64,000 nucleotides of DNA from Nocardioides eburneiflavus (lineage in GTDB: Bacteria; Actinomycetota; Actinomycetes; Propionibacteriales; Nocardioidaceae), in the NCBI RefSeq assembly GCF_004785795.1, contig NZ_SRRO01000001.1, positions 3,844,001-3,908,000 of the forward strand. Direction: 5' to 3'. Shown here piece after piece: positions 22,638 to 32,103 of this stretch. The notes below the pieces were generated by a model. That model ran no database searches. It was not told the DNA's origin and worked only from the letters and a program-made list of their open reading frames with translations. Made by a program: the position numbers and the translations under genes. The first letter of the stretch is position 1; every line of letters starts with the position of its first letter.

Positions 22638-22643
22638 TAGGTT
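22638..22643 (+). promoter_or_regulatory. -10 box TAGGTT, 25-residue peptide gene
   Basis: Ends exactly 6 nt before ATG 22650, the same distance as for pup, pafA and dop; this is the main support for the tiny gene downstream. Confidence 0.5.
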
Positions 22644-22649
22644 GAGCAG

Positions 22650-22727
22650 ATGCGAACCATCCTGATCATCGTCGTCATCGTCGTCATCGTGCTCTTCATC
22701 GCCGGGTTCCTCCGTCGCGGACGCTGA
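22650..22727 (+). CDS. 25-residue single-helix membrane peptide
   Basis: ATG to TGA encodes Met-Arg-Thr, then a run of Ile, Val and Leu (about 16 residues), Gly-Phe-Leu and a basic end Arg-Arg-Gly-Arg. This is one membrane helix with a positive cytoplasmic end. It is preceded by a correctly spaced TAGGTT box, so it would be made from a leaderless mRNA. No family recognised. Sits between arc and the methyltransferase, whose stop codon is 9 bp away on the other strand. Confidence 0.5.
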   Translation: MRTILIIVVIVVIVLFIAGFLRRGR

Positions 22728-22736
22728 CCGTCACCC

Positions 22737-23360
22737 TCACCCGGCCACCAGCCGGTAGCCGTACGTCCACGGCCGGGCGATGCCCGGACCGGGGAGGTAC
22801 GCCTGCTCCAGCTCCTCGACCCGCCAGCCCGCGGCGGTGACCAGGGCCGGGATGTCCCGCGTGAGGTGGCACCCTCCGGCGACGGCACGCTGCACCGGCT
22901 CGAGGCGGCGCTGCCACCGGCGTACGGACTCCTCGGGCGCCCGGCCGTGCTCGAGCGCGTGCAGCCGACCGCCGTCGCGCACCACCCGCCGGGCCTCCTG
23001 CAGCGCCACGAGCGGGTCGGGGATCGTGCACAGGCTGAACGTCACCAGCGCGCTGTCGTGCGAGTCGCCGGGCAGGTCGAGGCGCTGGCCGTCGAGGCCC
23101 GCGCGCTCGATGGGCAGGCTGGTTCGTGCGCGACGCCGCGCCGAGATCCCCCAGCCCACGTCGGACGGCTCGATCGCCGTCACCGACGACACCTCCGGCG
23201 GGTACCAGCGGACGTTCAGCCCGCTGCCGAACCCGATCTCCAGCACCCGCCCGACCAGGCCGGCGCAGGTGGGCGCCCGCAGCTCGCCGATCTCACGGCT
23301 GCGCAGCCTGAGATCGGTCAGCCGCGGCACCACGCGCTCGTCCCACACCCGTAGGCTCAC
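22737..23360 (-). CDS. Class I SAM-dependent methyltransferase
   Basis: 207-residue cytosolic enzyme. SAM-binding motif I is [17 protein letters not shown], followed by the acidic motif II (TAIEPSD) and motif IV region [14 protein letters not shown]. Overall resembles UbiE/type 11 methyltransferases; substrate unknown. Start GTG 23360 is only 3 bp from the dop ATG on the opposite strand, and a TACGCT box lies 6 nt before it, inside dop. Confidence 0.8.
   Translation of the reverse strand: MSLRVWDERVVPRLTDLRLRSREIGELRAPTCAGLVGRVLEIGFGSGLNVRWYPPEVSSVTAIEPSDVGWGISARRRARTSLPIERAGLDGQRLDLPGDSHDSALVTFSLCTIPDPLVALQEARRVVRDGGRLHALEHGRAPEESVRRWQRRLEPVQRAVAGGCHLTRDIPALVTAAGWRVEELEQAYLPGPGIARPWTYGYRLVAG
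23352..23357 (+). promoter_or_regulatory. -10 box TAGGCT, dop
   Basis: Ends 6 nt before the dop ATG and lies inside the first codons of the divergent methyltransferase gene. Confidence 0.55.
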
Positions 23361-23363
23361 ACC

Positions 23364-24884
23364 ATGAGCGTACGCCGCGTGATGGGCACGGAGGTCGAGT
23401 ACGGCATCTCTGTGCAGGGACAGCCGTCGGCCAACCCGATGGTCGCGTCCTCGCAGGTCGTCAACGCCTACGCCAGCTCGACCGCACGAGCCAGGCGTGC
23501 CCGCTGGGACTTCGAGGAGGAGTCCCCGCTGCGGGACGCGCGCGGCTTCGACATGGCGCGCCAGATCGCCGACCCCAGCCAGCTCACCGACGAGGACCTC
23601 GGCCTGGCCAACGTCATCCTCACCAACGGAGCCCGGCTCTACGTCGACCACGCCCACCCCGAGTACTCCTCGCCCGAGGTCACCACGCCGCTCGACGTGG
23701 TGCGGTGGGAGAAGGCGGGGGAGCAGGTGATGCTGGACGCGTCGCGGATGGCCGCGCAGCTCCCCGGCAGCGCGCCGATCCTGCTCTACAAGAACAACAC
23801 CGACAACAAGGGCGCCTCCTACGGGGCCCACGAGAACTACCTGATGCGCCGCTCGACCCAGTTCGCCGAGATCGTGCGCCACCTGACGCCGTTCTTCGTC
23901 TCGCGGCAGGTCGTCACCGGAGCCGGTCGCGTCGGCATCGGCCAGGACGGCCGGGACACCACCGCCGAGCGCGGGTTCCAGATCAGCCAGCGCTCGGACT
24001 ACTTCGAGGTCGAGGTCGGTCTCGAGACGACGCTCAAGCGCCCGATCATCAACACCCGCGACGAGCCGCACGCCGACCCCGCCGTCTACCGACGCCTCCA
24101 CGTCATCCTCGGCGACGCCAACCTCGCCGAGGTGTCGATCTACCTCAAGTCCGGCACCACCGCCCTCGTGCTGGCGATGATCGAGGACGGCTTCATCGAC
24201 CGCGACCTGAGCGTCGAGGGAGCGGTCCGCGCCCTGCGCGACGTCTCGCACGACCCGACGCTGCGGCACCTCGTCACGCTCCGCGACGGGCGTCGGCTCA
24301 CCGCGGTGCAGCTGCAGCTCGAGTACCTCGACCTCGCCCGCAAGTACGTCGAGGACCGCTACGGCTCGGACGCCGACGACCAGACCGTCGACGTGCTGGC
24401 GCGCTGGGAGTCGGTGCTGACCCGGCTCGAGCGCGACCCGATGGAGTGCGCGAGCGAGCTCGACTGGGTCGCCAAGCTCAAGCTGCTCCAGCAGTACCGC
24501 GACCGCGACGGGCTCGGGTGGGACGACGCCAAGCTGCACCTGATCGACCTGCAGTACGCCGACGTACGCCCCGACAAGGGCCTCTACCACCGGCTCGCGG
24601 GCGCCGGCCGGATCGAGCGGCTGCTCGACGACGCGACGATCGAGGCCGCCATGCACGACCCGCCGGTGGACACCCGGGCCTACTTCCGCGGCCGGTGCCT
24701 CGACAAGTACGCCGACGCCGTGGCTGCTGCGTCCTGGGACTCGGTGATCTTCGACCTGCCGGGTCGTGAGTCCCTCCAGCGGGTGCCGACGATCGACCCG
24801 CTCCGGGGCACCCGCGCCCACGTCGGGGAGCTGATCGACCGCTGCGACACCGCCCAGGCGCTGGTCGCGGCGATCACCCGCTGA
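23364..24884 (+). CDS. dop: Pup deamidase/depupylase Dop
   Basis: Removes Pup from substrates by isopeptide hydrolysis and, where Pup ends in Gln, deamidates it. 506 residues, paralogue of PafA with the glutamine-synthetase-like fold. N-terminal MGTEVEYGI (ATP/Mg site, catalytic Asp/Glu region), a Dop-specific loop at about residues 40-80, [18 protein letters not shown] and [13 protein letters not shown]. Because Pup here already ends in Glu, depupylation is probably its only task. Equivalent of Rv2112c. Confidence 0.96.
   Translation: MSVRRVMGTEVEYGISVQGQPSANPMVASSQVVNAYASSTARARRARWDFEEESPLRDARGFDMARQIADPSQLTDEDLGLANVILTNGARLYVDHAHPEYSSPEVTTPLDVVRWEKAGEQVMLDASRMAAQLPGSAPILLYKNNTDNKGASYGAHENYLMRRSTQFAEIVRHLTPFFVSRQVVTGAGRVGIGQDGRDTTAERGFQISQRSDYFEVEVGLETTLKRPIINTRDEPHADPAVYRRLHVILGDANLAEVSIYLKSGTTALVLAMIEDGFIDRDLSVEGAVRALRDVSHDPTLRHLVTLRDGRRLTAVQLQLEYLDLARKYVEDRYGSDADDQTVDVLARWESVLTRLERDPMECASELDWVAKLKLLQQYRDRDGLGWDDAKLHLIDLQYADVRPDKGLYHRLAGAGRIERLLDDATIEAAMHDPPVDTRAYFRGRCLDKYADAVAAASWDSVIFDLPGRESLQRVPTIDPLRGTRAHVGELIDRCDTAQALVAAITR
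23367..23372 (-). promoter_or_regulatory. -10 box TACGCT, methyltransferase gene
   Basis: Minus-strand TACGCT inside dop codons 2-3, ending 6 nt before the methyltransferase GTG at 23360. Confidence 0.45.
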
Positions 24885-24962
24885 TCGGCGTACCTGACCG
24901 TACGACTCAGGAAACGCCCGTCCGCTGACGGTGAACGTCCTTGTGGCGTCGGTGGGAGTGGA

Positions 24963-24968
24963 TAGGGT
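24963..24968 (+). promoter_or_regulatory. Promoter of pup-prcBA, -10 TAGGGT
   Basis: TAGGGT ends 6 nt before the pup ATG; TTGTGG at 24941-24946 is a fair -35 with a 16-nt spacer. Confidence 0.65.
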
Positions 24969-24974
24969 CGCGGT

Positions 24975-25172
24975 ATGGCCCAGGAGCAGAAGCAGCCGCG
25001 CAAGTCCTCGCAGGACGAGACGGCGACGGAGGAGGTCGTGGAGACCGACGTCGCCGAGCGCAAGGAGATGATCGACGAGGACGTCGACGCGATCCTCGAC
25101 GAGATCGACGAGGTGCTCGAGACCAACGCCGAGGACTTCGTGAAGTCGTTCATCCAGAAGGGCGGCGAGTAG
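24975..25172 (+). CDS. pup: Prokaryotic ubiquitin-like protein Pup
   Basis: 65-residue intrinsically disordered tag that PafA joins to lysines of target proteins. Features: charged N-terminus, the ARC-binding helical segment (about 25-52) and the conserved end [11 protein letters not shown]. The last residue is encoded as Glu (GAG), not Gln, so it is ready for ligation without deamidation. Start ATG 24975 follows the -10 box by 6 nt. prcB begins 5 bp after its stop. Confidence 0.97.
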   Translation: MAQEQKQPRKSSQDETATEEVVETDVAERKEMIDEDVDAILDEIDEVLETNAEDFVKSFIQKGGE

Positions 25173-25177
25173 TCCGT

Positions 25178-26008
25178 ATGGGCGACTCCCGCCTCCCCTC
25201 GTCCTTCATGGCGCCCGGCACCTCCAGCTTCGCCGACTTCCTCGGCGCCGAGGCCCCCGACCTGCTGCCGTCGCGCCGTGCCGTGCCTGCCGGTGACGCG
25301 GGCGACCTGGCCCCGCACGGCACCACGATCGTCGCCGCGACCTTCGCCGGCGGCGTCGTGATGGCGGGCGACCGCCGCGCCACCATGGGCAACATCATCG
25401 CCCAGCGCGACATCCAGAAGGTCTTCCCGGCCGACGAGTACTCCGTGGTCGGCATCGCCGGCACCGCCGGGCTCGCGGTCGAGATGGTGCGGCTGTTCCA
25501 GACCGAGCTCGAGCACTACGAGAAGATCGAGGGCACCACGCTGTCGATGGACGGCAAGGCCAACCGGCTCGCGGCCCTCATCCGCGCCAACCTCGGCATG
25601 GCCATGCAGGGCCTCGCGGTGGTGCCGCTCTTCGCCGGCTACGACCTCGCCGCCGACCAGGGCCGCATCTTCAGCTACGACGTGACCGGCGGCCGCTACG
25701 AGGAAACCGCGTTCCACTCGGTCGGCTCCGGCTCGCTCTTCGCCCGCGGCTCGCTCAAGAAGCTCTACCGCGACGACTTCGACGCCGAGGACGCGGTCAC
25801 CGCGGTCGTGCAGGCCCTCTACGACGCCGCCGACGACGACTCCGCGACCGGCGGCCCCGACATCACCCGCCGGATCTTCCCGGTCGTCCACGTGATCACC
25901 CCCGACGGCGGGCGTCGGATGCCCGACGAGGAGGTGGCCGCGATCGCCGACCGCATCCTGGCCTCCCGCATGCAGCGCCCCGACGGCCCGGCCGCGGCCC
26001 TGACCTGA
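25178..26008 (+). CDS. prcB: 20S proteasome beta subunit PrcB
   Basis: Proteolytic subunit of the 20S core. 276 residues; the propeptide (1-48) is cut between G48 and T49 in [15 protein letters not shown], exposing catalytic T49. Downstream GDRRATMGN has the conserved Asp, and the Lys near residue 81 (DIQKVF) is the usual general base. Start ATG 25178 gives a normal-length propeptide. Co-transcribed with pup and prcA. Equivalent of Rv2110c. Confidence 0.97.
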   Translation: MGDSRLPSSFMAPGTSSFADFLGAEAPDLLPSRRAVPAGDAGDLAPHGTTIVAATFAGGVVMAGDRRATMGNIIAQRDIQKVFPADEYSVVGIAGTAGLAVEMVRLFQTELEHYEKIEGTTLSMDGKANRLAALIRANLGMAMQGLAVVPLFAGYDLAADQGRIFSYDVTGGRYEETAFHSVGSGSLFARGSLKKLYRDDFDAEDAVTAVVQALYDAADDDSATGGPDITRRIFPVVHVITPDGGRRMPDEEVAAIADRILASRMQRPDGPAAALT

Positions 26009-26027
26009 CGACGTAGGAGCACCCCAC

Positions 26028-27053
26028 ATGAGCATGCCGTTCTACGTCTCGCCCGAGCAGCTGATGAAGGACCGGGCCGACTTCGCGCGCAAGGGCATCG
26101 CCCGGGGGCGTTCGGTGGTCGCCGTCCAGTACGCCGACGGGATCCTGTTCGTCTCGGAGAACCCGTCCCAGGCACTGCACAAGGTCAGCGAGATCTACGA
26201 CCGGATCGCCTTCGCGGCCGTCGGTCGCTACAACGAGTTCGAGAACCTCCGCATCGCCGGCGTACGCCTCGCCGACATGCGCGGTTACGCCTACGACCGC
26301 CGGGACGTGACGGGCCGCGGCCTCGCCAACGCCTACGCCCAGACGCTGGGCACGATCTTCTCCTCCGGCGGCGAGAAGCCCTACGAGGTCGAGATCTTCG
26401 TCGCCGAGATCGGCGACGCGCCCGAGGACGACCAGCTCTACCGCCTGACCTACGACGGCCAGGTCGCCGACGAGCACGGCTACGCCGTGATGGGCGGCGC
26501 CGCCGACGTGGTGGCCGGGCACCTGGCCGAGCACTACGTCTCGGGGGCCTCCCTCGAGGACGCCCTGCGCGTCGCCGTCGCAGCCCTCGGCCACAGCGAG
26601 TCCGAGGACCGCGTGATCCCGGTCCGGGACCTGGAGGTCGCGGTCCTCGACCGCACCCGTACGCAGCCGCGCAAGTTCCTGCGACTGCGCGAGGCGCGCC
26701 TCGGCGAGGTCCTCGGAGCCCGCGGGGCCGAGCGGGCCGACGAGCCGTCCAGGGAGGACGCGGTCGCCGGGTCGGGTCCGCGCCACTCCGGGCAGGACGA
26801 CCCGAGCGACCCGACCGACCAGGTCTCGGGCGCCACGCCGCCGCTGGAGGATCCCGTCACCGGGGAGCCGACCGCGCCTCCGGTGGCCCCTCCCGTCGCG
26901 CCGCCGGTGGCCCCGCCTGCCGAGCGGCCGACCGAACCGACGGACCCGGCGGCTCCCGGCCAGCCGCAGCCGCCTGCGCCTCAGCCCCCGGCACCCGAGC
27001 CTGGGCAGCCGCCTGCTCCCGGCACGCCGCCCGCCGAGCCCGGCCAGATCTGA
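26028..27053 (+). CDS. prcA: 20S proteasome alpha subunit PrcA with long Pro-rich tail
   Basis: Forms the outer rings of the 20S core and docks ARC. 341 residues. The core (about 1-229) starts [23 protein letters not shown], with the gating N-terminus and [13 protein letters not shown]. The remaining 110 residues are disordered: an acidic stretch, then repeats of APPV and PQPPAP. Mycobacterial PrcA has 248 residues, so the tail is an addition. Starts 20 bp after prcB. Confidence 0.95.
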   Translation: MSMPFYVSPEQLMKDRADFARKGIARGRSVVAVQYADGILFVSENPSQALHKVSEIYDRIAFAAVGRYNEFENLRIAGVRLADMRGYAYDRRDVTGRGLANAYAQTLGTIFSSGGEKPYEVEIFVAEIGDAPEDDQLYRLTYDGQVADEHGYAVMGGAADVVAGHLAEHYVSGASLEDALRVAVAALGHSESEDRVIPVRDLEVAVLDRTRTQPRKFLRLREARLGEVLGARGAERADEPSREDAVAGSGPRHSGQDDPSDPTDQVSGATPPLEDPVTGEPTAPPVAPPVAPPVAPPAERPTEPTDPAAPGQPQPPAPQPPAPEPGQPPAPGTPPAEPGQI

Positions 27054-27088
27054 TCCCGGCTCGGCTGGCGGGCCCTGCCAGGTCGGGC

Positions 27089-27499
27089 TCAGCGGAGGTG
27101 GAGCCCCGGCCACTGCGCCGTCGGCACGGTCGGGATCCCGGTGAGCCGTCGCCGGTAGCGCACGAACGGACCGAACTCGTCCAGCGCGCCCCACAGGCGC
27201 TGGTGCGCCGCCCACGGGAGAGGACCCGACGGGCGCACGTCGCCGTCCGGCCCGAACTCGTGCCACGCGTCGCCGAAGCCGATCCACGCCGGGGTCCAGT
27301 CGGCGGCGTCGTCCCACTGCCCGCGTCGCTCCTCGACCAGGCGCCGACGGAGCTGGAACTCCAGCCTCGCCCCGTCGACCACGACTGGCGCCGACCTCAC
27401 CGGCCACAGCCACAGGTCGTCGGTCATGACCCTCAGCTCGAGGTCCTCCACGGTGCCCGGCTCGACCAGGACGGTCGCGACGAGGTGGCGGGGTCCCAT
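27089..27499 (-). CDS. Hypothetical protein inside the Pup locus, antisense
   Basis: About 136 residues (start ATG 27499; a GTG at 27547 would add 16). No membrane segment or signal peptide. Rich in Trp and charged residues (DDLWLWPVRSAP, WTPAWIGFGDAWHEFG, PLPWAAHQRLW). I do not recognise a family. It is transcribed against the proteasome genes, convergent with prcA (35 bp between stops) and divergent from pafA. No good ribosome-binding site at either start. Confidence 0.55.
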   Translation of the reverse strand: MGPRHLVATVLVEPGTVEDLELRVMTDDLWLWPVRSAPVVVDGARLEFQLRRRLVEERRGQWDDAADWTPAWIGFGDAWHEFGPDGDVRPSGPLPWAAHQRLWGALDEFGPFVRYRRRLTGIPTVPTAQWPGLHLR

Positions 27500-27597
27500 G
27501 GAGGAACGCTCACCCGTCCGGCCCGGCGACGTCAAGCGCGACGTCACGCGGGCGAAGTTTCCGCGCGGAGTGGTGCCCGGCGCGTGGTCCGCGGTCC

Positions 27598-27603
27598 TAG
27601 TGT
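27598..27603 (+). promoter_or_regulatory. -10 box TAGTGT, pafA
   Basis: Ends 6 nt before ATG 27610. This favours ATG 27610 over GTG 27604, which directly abuts the box. Confidence 0.55.
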
Positions 27604-27609
27604 GTGGTC

Positions 27610-28971
27610 ATGGACCGGCGGATCTTCGGCATCGAGAACGAGTACGGCGTCACGTGCACGTTCAAGGGGCAGCGCCGGCTGAGCCCCGACGAGGTGGCGC
27701 GCTACCTGTTCCGCAAGGTCGTCAGCTGGGGCCGCTCGTCCAACGTCTTCCTCCGCAACGGCGCCCGGCTCTACCTCGACGTCGGCAGCCACCCGGAGTA
27801 CGCCACGCCGGAGTGCGACGACATCGTCGACCTCGTCACGCACGACAAGGCGGGGGAGCGCATCCTCGAGGGCCTGCTCCTCGACGCCGAGGCGCGCCTG
27901 CACGAGGAGGGCATCGCCGGCGACATCTACCTGTTCAAGAACAACACCGACTCCGCCGGCAACTCCTACGGCTGCCACGAGAACTACCTCGTCGGCCGGG
28001 CGGGGGAGTTCAGCCGGCTGGCCGACATCCTCATCCCGTTCCTGGTGACCCGCCAGATCGTCGTCGGGGCGGGCAAGGTCGTGATGACCCCGCGCGGGGC
28101 GTCCTACAGCGTGAGCCAGCGTGCCGAGCACATCTGGGAGGGCGTCAGCAGCGCGACCACCCGCAGCCGTCCGATCATCAACACCCGCGATGAGCCGCAC
28201 GCGGACGCCGAGCGGTTCCGCCGGCTCCACGTCATCGTCGGCGACTCCAACATGAGCGAGACGACGACGCTGCTCAAGGTGGCGTCGTGCGACCTCGTGC
28301 TGCGGATGATCGAGGAGGGCGTGGTGATGCGTGACCTCACCATGGAGAACCCGATCCGCGCCATCCGCGAGATCAGCCACGACCCGACCGGCCAGCGCAA
28401 GGTGCGCCTGGCCAACGGCCGCGAGGCGAGCGCCCTGGAGATCCAGGCCGAGTACCTCGGGAAGGCCCGCGACTTCGTCGACCGACGCCAGATCTCCACG
28501 CCGACGATCGAGCGCGCCCTCGACCTGTGGGAGCGCGGGCTCAAGGCCGTGGAGTCGGACGACCTCGGCCTCGTCGACCGCGAGATCGACTGGGTGATCA
28601 AGTGGAAGCTCATCGAGCGCTACCGCGCCAAGCACGGGCTCTCCCTCGGCGACGCCCGCATCGCGCAGCTCGATCTCGCCTACCACGACATCCACCGCGG
28701 CCGCGGTCTCTACTACCTCCTCGAGAAGCGCGGCGCGGTCGCCCGGGTCACCTCCGACCTCAGGATCTTCGAGGCCAAGAGCGTCCCCCCGCAGAACACC
28801 CGCGCCCGGCTGCGCGGCGAGTTCATCCGCAAGGCCCAGGAGCGACGCCGCGACTTCACCGTCGACTGGGTGCACCTCAAGCTCAACGACCAGGCGCAAC
28901 GCACCGTGCTGTGCAAGGACCCGTTCAAGGCCTACGACGAGCGGGTGCAACGCCTCATCGACGGGATGTGA
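27610..28971 (+). CDS. pafA: Pup ligase PafA
   Basis: Activates the C-terminal Glu of Pup with ATP and joins it to substrate lysines. 453 residues with the glutamine-synthetase-like domain and a small C-terminal domain. Key segments: [14 protein letters not shown] (metal-binding Glu and catalytic Asp/Glu region), [54 protein letters not shown], and the C-terminal [17 protein letters not shown] that binds Pup. Start chosen by homology to mycobacterial PafA (MQRRIMGIE). Equivalent of Rv2097c. Confidence 0.96.
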   Translation: MDRRIFGIENEYGVTCTFKGQRRLSPDEVARYLFRKVVSWGRSSNVFLRNGARLYLDVGSHPEYATPECDDIVDLVTHDKAGERILEGLLLDAEARLHEEGIAGDIYLFKNNTDSAGNSYGCHENYLVGRAGEFSRLADILIPFLVTRQIVVGAGKVVMTPRGASYSVSQRAEHIWEGVSSATTRSRPIINTRDEPHADAERFRRLHVIVGDSNMSETTTLLKVASCDLVLRMIEEGVVMRDLTMENPIRAIREISHDPTGQRKVRLANGREASALEIQAEYLGKARDFVDRRQISTPTIERALDLWERGLKAVESDDLGLVDREIDWVIKWKLIERYRAKHGLSLGDARIAQLDLAYHDIHRGRGLYYLLEKRGAVARVTSDLRIFEAKSVPPQNTRARLRGEFIRKAQERRRDFTVDWVHLKLNDQAQRTVLCKDPFKAYDERVQRLIDGM

Positions 28972-29027
28972 GCGCACCGGTCGCGTCGTCCGGCGGTGTC
29001 GTGCCCGGACGGGTGGGGGTTGCTGGA

Positions 29028-29033
29028 TAGGGT
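29028..29033 (+). promoter_or_regulatory. -10 box TAGGGT, FKBP gene
   Basis: GGATAGGGT context as at 9837, 24963 and 33788, but here about 38 nt before the start, leaving a short leader. Confidence 0.5.
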
Positions 29034-29071
29034 GACCGGGCAACGCCGACCGATCGAACAAGGTGAACCCA

Positions 29072-30025
29072 GTGTCTCGTGTACGTTCCGCTGCCCTCAG
29101 CGGTGTCCTCGCCCTCAGCATGCTCGGACTCGCCGCGTGCGGCTCCGACTCCAGCGACGCCGACGAGGGCGGCGCCCCGCTCAGCTCGGTCACCATCGAG
29201 GGCAAGCAGGGCGAGGAGCCCGAGGTGACCTTCGACGGTCGCCTCGACGGCTCGGAGGCCGAGACCGAGGTCCTCGTGGAGGGCGACGGCGAGGAGGTCG
29301 CCGACGGCGACACCGTGTCGGTCGACTGGTGGGTCGGCAACGGCTTCACTGAGAAGCAGGCCCAGAGCACCTACGAGACCGGACCGCAGTCCGTCGAGAT
29401 GGCAGAGGACACGCTCCCGTTCCTGCGCGACACGCTGATCGGCAGCAAGGTCGGTGACCGGGTCGTGCTGCTCACCTCGGCCGAGGACGCCTTCGGCGAG
29501 GGCGGTCGCCCCGACATCGGCATCGGCAACCGCGACGCGGTCCTCGTCGTCGTCGACGTCATGGGCACGGCCGAGACGGTCCCGCCGCTCGACGGCCCGC
29601 AGGGCGAGGACAAGAAGCCTGCCGGCTGGGCGCCCACCCTCATCGAGGAGGACGGGGTCATCACCGGATTCGACTTCAGCACCGCCCACGAGCCGACCGG
29701 CAAGCTGATCGCCACCACCCTGGTCAAGGGCGACGGCGCCAAGGTGAAGGCCGGTCAGACCCTGACCGTCGACTACCTCGGCCAGGTCTACAACGCCGAC
29801 GAGCCCTTCGACGAGTCCTACAGCGCGGAGCCCGCCGAGTTCCCGATCGGCGTCGGACAGGTCATCACGGGCTGGGACGAGCGCCTCGTCGGGCGTACGG
29901 TCGGCTCGCGCGTGATCCTCGAGATCCCGCCGGCCGACGGCTACGGCAAGCAGGGCAACGAGCAGGCCGGCATCAAGGGCACCGACACGCTGTTCTTCGT
30001 CGTCGACATCCTCGGCGCCAAGTGA
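29072..30025 (+). CDS. Tandem FKBP-type peptidyl-prolyl isomerase lipoprotein
   Basis: 317-residue exported lipoprotein. The signal peptide ends in LAAC (lipobox). Two FKBP domains follow (about 55-165 and 195-317). The second keeps typical residues (VDYLGQVYNADEPFDESY, GQVITGWDERLVGRTVGSRV, GYGKQG); the first is more divergent and may be inactive. Probably assists folding of exported proteins. GTG 29072 with AAGGTGA upstream is preferred; GTG 29063 is an alternative. FKBP genes commonly sit between pafA and pafBC in actinomycetes. Confidence 0.88.
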   Translation: MSRVRSAALSGVLALSMLGLAACGSDSSDADEGGAPLSSVTIEGKQGEEPEVTFDGRLDGSEAETEVLVEGDGEEVADGDTVSVDWWVGNGFTEKQAQSTYETGPQSVEMAEDTLPFLRDTLIGSKVGDRVVLLTSAEDAFGEGGRPDIGIGNRDAVLVVVDVMGTAETVPPLDGPQGEDKKPAGWAPTLIEEDGVITGFDFSTAHEPTGKLIATTLVKGDGAKVKAGQTLTVDYLGQVYNADEPFDESYSAEPAEFPIGVGQVITGWDERLVGRTVGSRVILEIPPADGYGKQGNEQAGIKGTDTLFFVVDILGAK

Positions 30026-30066
30026 GCTGACCGGTCCGGACGAGCGGCGAGAGGCAGGGGAGCGGG

Positions 30067-31065
30067 ATGGTCCAGCCACGGGCAGAGCGGCTGATGAACC
30101 TGCACATCCTGCTGCTCGGCGCGAAGCGGTTCATCGGCAAGGACGCGATCCGCGAGGCGTGCTATCCCGAGCACGCCCGCGGGCCCGCCGGTGACGAGGC
30201 GTTCGAGCGCGCCTTCGAGCGCGACAAGGACGCGCTGCGACAGATCGGCGCCGTGATCGAGGTCGGCAGCGCCGACGCGTTCTTCGACGACGAGATCGGC
30301 TACCGCATCCCGACGGAGCAGACCTCGCTGCCGGAGATCCGCTTCGAGTCCGACGAGGCCGCGGTGCTGGGCCTGGCCGCGCAGGTCTGGCAGCACGCCA
30401 CCCTCGCCAAGGCGACCGGACGGGCGCTGGCCAAGCTCAAGGCCCAGGGGGTCGAGATCGACCCGTCCCGCCTCGAGGTCGTCGCGCCTGCCATCACCGC
30501 CGACGAGCCGGCCTTCGAGCCGCTCTGGGACGCCGTCGGCAAGCGACGCCAGGTCAGCTTCCCCTACCAGCGCGCCGACGAGACGGCTCCCACCACGCGC
30601 CGGGTCCAGCCCTGGGGTCTCGCCCGCTCGTCGGGACGCTGGTACGTCGTCGGCCTCGACGTCGACCGTGGCGCGGAGCGCGTCTTCCGCCTCTCGCGCA
30701 TCGTCGGTCCGGTCCGCGCCACCGGCAGGTCCGGGGCGTACGACGTGCCGGCCGGCACCGACGTGCGTGCGGTCGCGCGGCGTCTCTCGCCGTCGTTCCC
30801 GTCCGTACGCGCCGAGGTCCGGGTGCGCCAGGGCACCGGCATCGGGCTGCGGCGCCGGGCCGAGTCCGTCACCCCGATCGCGGACCGTCCCGGCTGGGAC
30901 GCCATCGTGGTCGAGGGGACCGTCCACGAGCTGTCCGACGAGGTCATGACCTACGGCCCCGACGTCGTGGTGGAGGCTCCGGCGTCCCTGCGCGACGACG
31001 TCGTCGCCCGCCTGCGTGCCGTCGCCGCAGCCGGGGCGGCAGGCAACCCGGGGGAGGGCCGATGA
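30067..31065 (+). CDS. pafB: WYL-domain transcription factor PafB
   Basis: 332 residues. N-terminal winged helix (about 5-75), middle region, WYL domain (about 165-235; VQPWGLARSSGRWYVVGLD) and WCX C-terminal domain. In mycobacteria PafB and PafC form a heterodimer that activates SOS-independent DNA-damage genes; it is not part of the pupylation machinery, though the genes are linked. Overlaps pafC by ATGA. RBS AGGGGAG before the ATG. Confidence 0.93.
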   Translation: MVQPRAERLMNLHILLLGAKRFIGKDAIREACYPEHARGPAGDEAFERAFERDKDALRQIGAVIEVGSADAFFDDEIGYRIPTEQTSLPEIRFESDEAAVLGLAAQVWQHATLAKATGRALAKLKAQGVEIDPSRLEVVAPAITADEPAFEPLWDAVGKRRQVSFPYQRADETAPTTRRVQPWGLARSSGRWYVVGLDVDRGAERVFRLSRIVGPVRATGRSGAYDVPAGTDVRAVARRLSPSFPSVRAEVRVRQGTGIGLRRRAESVTPIADRPGWDAIVVEGTVHELSDEVMTYGPDVVVEAPASLRDDVVARLRAVAAAGAAGNPGEGR

Positions 31066-32090
31066 CCAACCAGGCCGACACGGCACCCGACCAGGTCGCC
31101 CGCCTGCTCGCGCTCGTCCCCTACCTCCTCGCGCGCGGGGAGGTGCGCCTCGACGACGCGGCCGCTCACTTCGGCACCGACGCCGAGCAGGTCGAGCGCG
31201 ACCTGCGGCTGCTCTTCATGACGGGTCTGTCACCCGGCCTTCCCGGCGACCTCATCGAGGTCGACCTCGACGCGCTGGAGGGTGACCGCGTCATCCGGGT
31301 CGACAACGCCGACTACCTCGCCCGGCCCGTACGCTTCTCGCCGGCCGAGGCCACATCGCTGGTCGTGGCGCTGCGCACCATGGTCGACACTGCTCCGGCC
31401 GAGGCCCGCGAGGTGATCGCGCGCACGCTGACCAAGCTGGAGGAGGCGGCCGGGCAGGACGGCGAGGAGCTCCTTCGCCTGCACGTCACGCCGACCCCGC
31501 TCGAGAGCAGCGCCGTCGTGCCGGTCCTCGAGTCGGCGATCGCGCACGGCCACCAGGTCGAGATGACCTACCACGTGCCCTCGCGCGACCGGCAGTCCGC
31601 ACGGCTCGTCGACCCCCGCGGCCTGACCCGGATCGAGGACCTCCTCTACCTCGACGCCTGGTGCCACACGGCCGGCGGCGACCGGGCGTTCAGGGTGGAC
31701 CGCATCGTCGCCGCGACCGAGCTGGACAGCACGGTCGCCGACCCCGGCGCCCGCGCCCGTGACCTGACAGGCGGCTGGTTCACCGACGCGGAGACCACGA
31801 CGGTGACGCTGCGGCTCGCTCCGCCGGCACGCTGGGTCGTCGAGTACTACCCCGTCACCGACCAGCGGCCCGGGCCCGACGACACGGTGGACGTCGACCT
31901 CGAGGTGGCCAGCGAGGCGTGGGTGACCTCCCTCCTGCTGCGCCTGGCCCCCCACGCCACGCTGCTGGCCCCCGCGGCGTACGCCGACTCGTTCACCGCC
32001 GCTGCGCGAGCGGCGCTCAGCCACTACGAGGACGACGGCGTAGACTCCGAAGCGTCCACCGAAGCACCGCCCCCCAACCCCCAGGAATGA
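31062..32090 (+). CDS. pafC: WYL-domain transcription factor PafC
   Basis: 342 residues, partner of PafB. N-terminal winged helix (AAAHFGTDAEQVERDLRLL), WYL domain (about 175-235; LVDPRGLTRIEDLLYLDAWC), WCX domain to the end. Translationally coupled to pafB by a 4-bp overlap. tatA starts 13 bp after its stop. Confidence 0.93.
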   Translation: MTNQADTAPDQVARLLALVPYLLARGEVRLDDAAAHFGTDAEQVERDLRLLFMTGLSPGLPGDLIEVDLDALEGDRVIRVDNADYLARPVRFSPAEATSLVVALRTMVDTAPAEAREVIARTLTKLEEAAGQDGEELLRLHVTPTPLESSAVVPVLESAIAHGHQVEMTYHVPSRDRQSARLVDPRGLTRIEDLLYLDAWCHTAGGDRAFRVDRIVAATELDSTVADPGARARDLTGGWFTDAETTTVTLRLAPPARWVVEYYPVTDQRPGPDDTVDVDLEVASEAWVTSLLLRLAPHATLLAPAAYADSFTAAARAALSHYEDDGVDSEASTEAPPPNPQE

Positions 32091-32103
32091 CGGAGTGACT
32101 CCC

